A stretch of DNA of 42,614 bases, from NCBI RefSeq assembly GCF_023109675.1, contig NZ_JALDUR010000014.1, forward strand, positions 1 to 42,614, read 5' to 3'. This DNA comes from Streptococcus parasanguinis (GTDB lineage: Bacteria; Bacillota; Bacilli; Lactobacillales; Streptococcaceae). Shown one piece after another: positions 37,802 through 42,614 of the stretch. Within the stretch, counting starts at the first letter, position 1, and the number at the start of each line of letters is the position of its first letter. The notes beneath the pieces are model-generated. The model worked only from the letters and a program-made list of their open reading frames with translations, was not told the DNA's origin and ran no database searches. The position numbers and the translations under genes are program-made.

Positions 37802-39076
37802 CTAAGCCTCGTCAGCTTTTGGTTCTGGAAGGATTTGGTACAACACGATTCCTAGAATCGTTGAAGTTGCCACACCTGTAATTTGAAGACCACCAAGGTC
37901 AATCATCAAACCACCGATCCCTGATACCAAGATCACACTAGCAATCAAGAGATTCTTTTTATTATCAAAATCAATCTTATGTTCAACTAAAATTTTCAAA
38001 CCGCTAGCAGCGATAACCCCAAAGAGGGCAATAGACAAACCTCCCAATACAGGAGTTGGAATAGAGTGCAAGAGTGCTGATAGCTTCCCAATAAAGCTCA
38101 TGACAACCGCAATCACTGCTGCGCCTGAAATAACGTAAACTGAGTAGACCTTACTAAGGGCCATAACCCCAATGTTTTCCCCATAAGAAGTTACTGGAGG
38201 AGCTCCAAAGAATCCAGCAATAATCTGTGCCAAGCCATCACCAGTAAGCGTATGATCAAGCCCTGGATCCTTGAAGTAATCACGCTCAGTCAAACTATTT
38301 AAAACCATGAGGTGACCAAAATGTTCCGTCATGGTCACAAAGGCAATCGGAGCCATGGTCAAAATCGCACTTGGATAGAGTTTAAAGCTATAATCTACAA
38401 ATGGAATGTCAAAGTTTGGAACTTGAATCCAATGCGCCGCACTTACCTCTGAGAAATTAACAAAACTATGTCCTGTCATCAAACCAAGAGCCAATGAGAA
38501 AATATAGCCCACAATTAATCCAAGTAAAATTGGGACGACACCGACAATCTTCTTGCCATACATGTTAAAGAGGATAACCGCAAAGAGGGTCACCATCGAA
38601 ATCAATAGAGCATAACCACTATAGCTTTTATTTAAGGTTGTCGCATCAGTGACTGCATTCGCCGCAAGACTCAAACCAATTACCATGATAATGGGACCAA
38701 CCACGATTGGTGGAAGGACCTTATTAATCCAATCTTTACCCGCATGCTTAACAATCAGAGCTACAAACAAGTAGACCAAGCCACCCGCCATAGCACCTTG
38801 CGCAACTGCTGCGATTCCATCTGACTTCATCAGCATCTGCATAGCAGCAATATAAGCAAAACTAGACCCCATATAAGCAGGAATCTTATACTTGGTCACG
38901 GTTAAGTGAGCCAAGGTCCCCAAACCAGATGAGAACAAAGCAATGGCAGGATCAATCCCAACCAAAATCGGCACCAGCACTGTCGCCCCAAACATGGCAA
39001 ACAAATGCTGGAAAGATAAACCAACCAATAAACCAGGTTTTGGCATATCATTCACATCATATTTAACGTCATTCAC
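37802..39076 (-). CDS. uraA: Uracil permease (NCS2 family)
   Basis: The 424-residue integral membrane protein has about 14 hydrophobic segments. FQHLFAMFGATVLVPILVG near the start and TMTEHFGHL and GDGLAQIIAGFFGAPPVTSYGENIGVMALS in the second half are nucleobase-binding NCS2 signatures of the UraA type. A PyrR-binding attenuator upstream supports uracil over xanthine. The start is GTG (39076-39074) with AGGAGG 11 nt upstream. Confidence 0.93.
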   Translation of the reverse strand: MNDVKYDVNDMPKPGLLVGLSFQHLFAMFGATVLVPILVGIDPAIALFSSGLGTLAHLTVTKYKIPAYMGSSFAYIAAMQMLMKSDGIAAVAQGAMAGGLVYLFVALIVKHAGKDWINKVLPPIVVGPIIMVIGLSLAANAVTDATTLNKSYSGYALLISMVTLFAVILFNMYGKKIVGVVPILLGLIVGYIFSLALGLMTGHSFVNFSEVSAAHWIQVPNFDIPFVDYSFKLYPSAILTMAPIAFVTMTEHFGHLMVLNSLTERDYFKDPGLDHTLTGDGLAQIIAGFFGAPPVTSYGENIGVMALSKVYSVYVISGAAVIAVVMSFIGKLSALLHSIPTPVLGGLSIALFGVIAASGLKILVEHKIDFDNKKNLLIASVILVSGIGGLMIDLGGLQITGVATSTILGIVLYQILPEPKADEA

Positions 39077-39179
39077 GATCGTAAAAACCTCCTAAAATTA
39101 AGATGCGACAAGCTATGGCTGAACAAAAACGTCTACCTTCGATGACCAAATCGTAAAGGAGTACTTCATGCTCCATCAT
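39069..39179 (-). CDS. Possible 36-codon upstream ORF in the uraA leader
   Basis: An ORF starting MMEHEVLLYDLVIEG ends eight nt inside uraA. It has no good ribosome binding site and may be chance. If translated it would couple to uraA. Confidence 0.2.
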   Translation of the reverse strand: MMEHEVLLYDLVIEGRRFCSAIACRILILGGFYDRE

Positions 39180-39227
39180 CGACGATTTCTCTTTTTCATC
39201 AAACCACTTTTCAACTATACAAAAAAA

Positions 39228-39313
39228 TCCCCCACAACAAGGAGATACACAAAATATAGGCTGGTCTTCCCAGGCCTTTCATTTCCATAGCTCCTTGCCT
39301 GCCTCTCTGGACA
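39228..39313 (-). promoter_or_regulatory. PyrR-binding RNA and attenuator of uraA
   Basis: The minus-strand leader has CTGTCCAGAGAGGCAGGCAA (39294-39313), matching the PyrR anti-antiterminator consensus (UCCnGnGAGG). It is followed by ATCTCC/GGGGAT (39228-39245) and seven Ts, an intrinsic terminator. PyrR with UMP would stabilise the binding hairpin and let the terminator form, lowering uracil uptake when pyrimidines are plentiful. Confidence 0.9.
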
Positions 39314-39342
39314 GTATTAAAGGATTGATTCGATTAGTCACA

Positions 39343-39371
39343 ATTATAGCAAATTATAGACGGATTTACAA
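39343..39371 (-). promoter_or_regulatory. uraA promoter
   Basis: -35 TTGTAA (39366-39371) and -10 TATAAT (39343-39348) with a 17-bp spacer, about 270 nt upstream of the coding start. Confidence 0.78.
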
Positions 39372-39458
39372 GAAAAATGACAGATAATACACTCAAATCT
39401 CCCAAAAAGTAATATTCATACGCTTCAGCGACAGGGTTAAAAATAGCGACTTTGAGCC

Positions 39459-39490
39459 AAAAAAGAGGCTGGGACAAAAGTCCTAGCCTC
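39459..39490 (-). terminator. ilvD terminator
   Basis: GAGGCTGGGAC (39465-39475), AAAA and GTCCTAGCCTC (39480-39490) form an 11-bp stem with one G-U pair. Six Ts follow on the minus strand. It is also the left end of the multi-hairpin repeat. Confidence 0.85.
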
Positions 39491-39637
39491 TCAATTATTT
39501 TTGGATTGTCGAGCAAGACGCAGTGGTTGAGTGGGCTCTACTACACTGATTTCATCAGCTTTTACAGCCCTACTCAACTGTGCGGAGGTGGGACGACGAA
39601 ATCGAATTCTAACGAATTACCGATTTCTGTCCCACTC
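39465..39637. repeat. Multi-hairpin intergenic repeat of streptococcal type
   Basis: Three hairpins follow one another: the terminator stem, a GTTGAGTGGGCT/AGCCCTACTCAAC arm (about 39526-39579) and a GTGGGAC/GTCCCAC arm (39588-39594 with 39629-39635) closed by GAAATCG/CGATTTC. I recall closely similar copies between genes in oral streptococci; only one copy is in this window. Confidence 0.75.
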
Positions 39638-39664
39638 TCTCTTTGGACAAAGTCGTCCTTGTAA

Positions 39665-41368
39665 TTACTGTTTACCAGACTGTTCCATATTCCAGAAGTC
39701 GGTTACGGCACCACGTGATGCTGAAGAAACGATGTGGGCGTATTTACCCAGAACCCCACGGCTATACAGTGGCGGCAAGGTTGTTTCTGCCTTGCGTTTC
39801 GCTAACTCTTCGTCTGAAACGTGCATGGTGATTTCTTTGGTATCTTGGTCAACCGTTACCAGATCTCCTGTGTGGAGGTAGGCGATCGGGCCACCAACCT
39901 GAGCTTCAGGCGCAATGTGACCAACAACGAGACCATACGTACCACCAGAGAAGCGTCCGTCTGTCAAGAGGGCTACCTTGTCTCCTTGGCCTTTCCCAAC
40001 AATCATGGATGACAAGGATAGCATTTCCGGCATACCAGGACCACCCTTAGGACCTACGAAACGAACAACGACAACGTCGCCATCCACAATTTCATCCGAA
40101 AGAACGGCTTCAATGGCAGCTTCTTCGGAGTCAAAGACCTTAGCAGGGCCCGTGATGTTGCGGACCTTCACACCTGATACTTTGGCAACTGCTCCTTCAG
40201 GAGCCAAGTTCCCTTTCAAGATGATCAATGGACCATCCGCACGTTTCGGATTTTCAAGTGGCATGATGACTTTTTGACCCGGTGTCAAATCAGCGAAGGC
40301 TTCCAAGTTCTCAGCTACTGTTTTACCAGTACATGTGATGCGATCTCCATGAAGGAACCCATTCTTAAGAAGATATTTCATGACGGCAGGCACACCACCG
40401 ACATTGTAAAGGTCTTGGAAGACGTATTGACCAGAAGGTTTCAAGTCTGCCAAGTGAGGCACGCGCTCTTGGAAATCATTGAAGTCTTCAAGGGTCAAGT
40501 CCACATTGGCTGCGTGAGCAATCGCGAGCAAGTGAAGAGTGGCATTGGTGGAACCACCTAGCGCCATGGTCACGGTAATAGCATCTTCAAAGGCTTCACG
40601 GGTCAAGATGTCAGATGGCTTGAGTCCCATTTCCAGCATCTTGACAACAGCACGACCTGCTTCTTCGATATCGGCCCTCTTATCCGCTGATTCAGCAGGG
40701 TGAGAAGAGGAACCTGGCAAGCTCATCCCAAGGACCTCGATCGCTGTCGCCATGGTGTTGGCCGTATACATCCCACCACAGCCACCAGGGCCAGGGCAGG
40801 CGTTACATTCCAGTTGCTTCACTTCTTCAGCCGTCATATCACCGTGATTCCATTTCCCAATTCCTTCGAAAACCGAAACCAGGTCGATATCTTTTCCATC
40901 AAGATTCCCTGGGGCAATAGTCCCACCATAAGCAAAGATCGCTGGGATATCCATATTGGCAATGGCAATCATCGAACCAGGCATGTTCTTATCACAGCCC
41001 CCGATGGCTACAAAAGCATCAACGTTGTGACCACCCATAGCTGCTTCGATAGAATCCGCAATGATATCGCGAGATGTTAGGGAGAAGCGCATACCAGGAG
41101 TCCCCATAGCAATCCCGTCCGCAACCGTAATGGTCCCAAATTGAACCGGCCAAGCACCTGCATCTTTCACACCTTCTTTGGCCAATTTTCCAAAATCGTG
41201 AAGGTGGATGTTACAAGGGGTATTTTCCGCCCATGTCGAAATCACTCCAACAATCGGTTTCTCAAAACTTTCATCGGTCATTCCCGTCGCGCGAAGCATG
41301 GCACGGTTGGGAGATTTTACCATGCTATCGTAGACACTACTACGATGGCGTTTGTCTAATTCTGTCAT
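39665..41368 (-). CDS. ilvD: Dihydroxy-acid dehydratase
   Basis: The 567-residue enzyme makes the keto acids for valine and isoleucine. Cluster-binding cysteines are at about 52 (NTPCNIH), 125 ([10 protein letters not shown]) and 197 ([10 protein letters not shown]), as in [2Fe-2S] Ilv[18 protein letters not shown] is the C-terminal substrate loop. AGAGGA precedes the ATG. It is a single-gene unit here, with no other branched-chain genes adjacent. Confidence 0.97.
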   Translation of the reverse strand: MTELDKRHRSSVYDSMVKSPNRAMLRATGMTDESFEKPIVGVISTWAENTPCNIHLHDFGKLAKEGVKDAGAWPVQFGTITVADGIAMGTPGMRFSLTSRDIIADSIEAAMGGHNVDAFVAIGGCDKNMPGSMIAIANMDIPAIFAYGGTIAPGNLDGKDIDLVSVFEGIGKWNHGDMTAEEVKQLECNACPGPGGCGGMYTANTMATAIEVLGMSLPGSSSHPAESADKRADIEEAGRAVVKMLEMGLKPSDILTREAFEDAITVTMALGGSTNATLHLLAIAHAANVDLTLEDFNDFQERVPHLADLKPSGQYVFQDLYNVGGVPAVMKYLLKNGFLHGDRITCTGKTVAENLEAFADLTPGQKVIMPLENPKRADGPLIILKGNLAPEGAVAKVSGVKVRNITGPAKVFDSEEAAIEAVLSDEIVDGDVVVVRFVGPKGGPGMPEMLSLSSMIVGKGQGDKVALLTDGRFSGGTYGLVVGHIAPEAQVGGPIAYLHTGDLVTVDQDTKEITMHVSDEELAKRKAETTLPPLYSRGVLGKYAHIVSSASRGAVTDFWNMEQSGKQ

Positions 41369-41395
41369 GTCATTCCTCTCGTTTCATTTTTTACC

Positions 41396-41404
41396 ATTAT
41401 AGCA
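41396..41404 (-). promoter_or_regulatory. ilvD extended -10 promoter
   Basis: Minus-strand TGCTATAAT about 30 nt upstream of the ilvD start; no strong -35. Confidence 0.65.
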
Positions 41405-41490
41405 TAAAAGAGAGCACAAAGATAGGCAAGGTCTTTGAAGAGACAGACGACAGAAAAGTTTCTTTCAAAAATTTCAATTTTTTTGTCAAG

Positions 41491-41524
41491 TAACTTTACT
41501 TTACAAAAAAGTTTTGTTATACTG
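41491..41524 (+). promoter_or_regulatory. rpmF-rpmG promoter
   Basis: TTTACT, then 17 bp, then TATACT with a TGT extension (TGTTATACT), about 60 nt upstream of rpmF. Confidence 0.72.
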
Positions 41525-41582
41525 TTACAGTTGATGAAAATCAAACCTAATTGAATTTATATCTTAAAAGGAGAAAAACGAA

Positions 41583-41765
41583 ATGGCAGTACCTGCACGT
41601 CGCACATCAAAAGCGAAGAAAAACAAACGTCGTACGCACTACAAAGTAACAGCTCCATCTGTAAACTTTGACGAAGCAACTGGAGATTACTCACGTTCAC
41701 ACCGTGTATCACTTAAAGGATACTACAAAGGACGTAAGATCGCTAAAGCTGCATCAGCTGAATAA
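41583..41765 (+). CDS. rpmF: 50S ribosomal protein L32, zinc-free form
   Basis: The 60-residue protein starts [20 protein letters not shown] as L32 does, but has no cysteines where the zinc ribbon CxxC pairs usually are ([11 protein letters not shown] region). It is therefore the C- form, independent of zinc. AAGGAG precedes the ATG. It is the first gene of a two-gene operon with rpmG. Confidence 0.97.
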   Translation: MAVPARRTSKAKKNKRRTHYKVTAPSVNFDEATGDYSRSHRVSLKGYYKGRKIAKAASAE

Positions 41766-41780
41766 TAGAAGGGAGATACC

Positions 41781-41930
41781 ATGCGCGTAAATATTACACT
41801 TGAACACAAAGAATCTGGTGAACGCTTGTACCTTACTTCTAAAAACAAACGTAACACTCCAGACCGTCTTCAATTGAAGAAATACTCACCAAAACTTCGC
41901 AAACACGTTGTGTTTACAGAGGTGAAATAG
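41781..41930 (+). CDS. rpmG: 50S ribosomal protein L33, zinc-free form
   Basis: A 49-codon gene read directly: the product starts [17 protein letters not shown] and ends [10 protein letters not shown]. No cysteines are present, so it is the C- form. GGGAGAT lies before the ATG, 15 nt after rpmF. The 3' end of rpmG is a known integration site for streptococcal conjugative elements, and the DNA beyond it looks accessory. Confidence 0.96.
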
Positions 41931-41934
41931 GGGT

Positions 41935-42043
41935 TCACTACACGTCAATAGATGTTAGAAACCTTGATTTTAAGCGATTCTTGAAATTCTAAATTTCACT
42001 ACATTGCAATATAAATCAACCGAATCACTACCTTTTTCACTAC
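41935..42043 (+). repeat. Four TCACTAC repeats downstream of rpmG (possible integrase sites)
   Basis: TCACTAC occurs at 41935, 41996, 42025 and 42037, all on the plus strand. The last two form a 12-bp tandem pair (TCACTACCTTTT). Clustered short direct repeats beside a ribosomal gene resemble integrase arm-binding sites at the end of an integrative element. No integrase gene is in the window. Confidence 0.5.
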
Positions 42044-42081
42044 CTTTTTTGAAATAAGAATAATGATTCGGATATATAAAA

Positions 42082-42116
42082 GAAGAGGAACTTTATTGTG
42101 AAGCTCCTCTTTTTGT
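42082..42116 (+). terminator. rpmF-rpmG terminator
   Basis: AAGAGGA pairs with TCCTCTT, with CTT/AAG inside the arm and a TTTTT tract afterwards. It lies about 150 nt after rpmG. Confidence 0.8.
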
Positions 42117-42467
42117 TATGTGTTCTTTTTCTCACAGATCGTATGACCTGGTTTGGAAAGTATGAATTTCAGTTGGACTAAAAACAGCGTAATATCAAGA
42201 CTTTTCTCCGCTTTTATAAAAGCGTTTTTCCAATCAAATTCAACTAATTTTATCTAAATGGTGTGGATTTTACCCCCAAAATTACAGAGAATGGAGCTGA
42301 TAAACACTAAACGTTCACACCATTAGTTAAATGATTTTTTTCATCATTTTTCTTAGATGATAGAACTTCTAATTTATTTCTTATTCAAGCAAAAACAACC
42401 TGCTATAAGTAAGAAAGAGGAAGATACAAGAAAAACACGGCGTAAAAACCGATTCAGTTCATTGTCC
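42117..42467. other. Gene-free accessory-looking stretch
   Basis: No convincing gene is present in these 351 bases. It holds a perfect 16-bp palindrome CGCTTTTATAAAAGCG (42209-42224) followed by five Ts, a 9-bp inverted repeat AATGGTGTG/CACACCATT (42257-42265 with 42316-42324) and an AAATGAT/ATCATTT hairpin (42329-42349). These could be terminators or remnants of a mobile element. Confidence 0.5.
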
Positions 42468-42614
42468 TCAATCCTTGTCTGCTTCATTTTCTTTTACGAG
42501 ATCGTTTTGTGAATCTTTTTCAGAGAGTTTTTGATCAATATACTTGTCAATGTTTTCATAAAATTCCTTGGTCGCTTCACTATCTAATGTTGGCGAGTTC
42601 TGAACTTGATTCAC
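42468..42614 (-). CDS. 3' end of an unidentified protein, cut by the window edge
   Basis: The frame is open from the right edge to TGA at 42468-42470, giving the last 48 residues of a protein or, if the in-frame GTG at the very edge is a start, a short ORF. The sequence is strongly charged and hydrophilic (YENIDKYIDQKLSEKDSQ, ending ENEADKD) and probably helical. I do not recognise the family. Its place next to possible integration repeats suggests cargo of a mobile element. Confidence 0.5.
   Translation of the reverse strand: MNQVQNSPTLDSEATKEFYENIDKYIDQKLSEKDSQNDLVKENEADKD

Noticed and set aside
42157..42252. A 31-codon plus-strand ORF (starting MNFSWTKNSVIS) in the right-hand gap
   Set aside because: No ribosome binding site or promoter, and it runs through a palindrome. 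The DNA may be a mobile-element remnant, but I could not identify one.

Overview
The window is chromosomal DNA of a low-GC Gram-positive coccus, almost certainly a Streptococcus of the sanguinis/mitis/parasanguinis type. Grounds: the S10-spc-alpha ribosomal gene order, protein sequences typical of streptococci, strong AGGAGG ribosome binding sites, TATAAT and extended -10 (TGnTATAAT) promoters, a PyrR leader, a tRNA-Trp T-box and a CiaR-type small RNA. The species is inferred from protein recall and not proven.

Layout. Positions 1-60 hold a strong outward promoter with an A/T-rich upstream element, probably for an rRNA operon beyond the left edge. A glutamate-cysteine ligase-like gene follows (139-1410). 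Positions 1494-16348 are one long minus-strand unit, the fused S10-spc-alpha operon: rpsJ, rplC, rplD, rplW, rplB, rpsS, rplV, rpsC, rplP, rpmC, rpsQ, rplN, rplX, rplE, rpsN, rpsH, rplF, rplR, rpsE, rpmD, rplO, secY, adk, infA, rpmJ, rpsM, rpsK, rpoA, rplQ, with a promoter at 16320-16348 and a terminator at 1494-1544. Several of its gaps are unusually long and hold hairpins, notably around rpsH and upstream of adk.

16.4-24.2 kb: a P-loop kinase behind tgt, a divergent DUF975 membrane protein, a CoA-binding protein, polA, and an alpha-L-fucosidase. A 23-codon small ORF with its own promoter-like and terminator signals lies between the fucosidase and polA.

24.3-31.1 kb: a complete tryptophan operon (trpE, a fused trpGD, trpC, trpF, trpB, trpA), nearly all genes overlapping, controlled by a UGG-specifying T-box. 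About 200 bp of tandem repeats sit between the T-box terminator and trpE.

31.1-41.4 kb: a MarR regulator with DUF1304 under a twin palindromic operator, a predicted CiaR-controlled small RNA (csRNA) with a CCUCC loop, a HAD phosphatase and MATE exporter, thrC, hisS, a MIP18/DUF59 iron-sulfur assembly protein, a PyrR-regulated uracil permease, a multi-hairpin intergenic repeat and ilvD.

41.5-42.6 kb: rpmF-rpmG (both zinc-free forms), then an accessory-looking boundary with four TCACTAC repeats and the end of an unidentified minus-strand gene. The 3' end of rpmG is a known integration site for streptococcal conjugative elements, so this may be an element junction.

The window is mostly housekeeping: translation, secretion, transcription and amino acid synthesis. 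The most interesting signals are between the genes: the csRNA, the small ORF upstream of polA, the palindromes inside the ribosomal operon, the trp-leader repeats and the rpmG junction.
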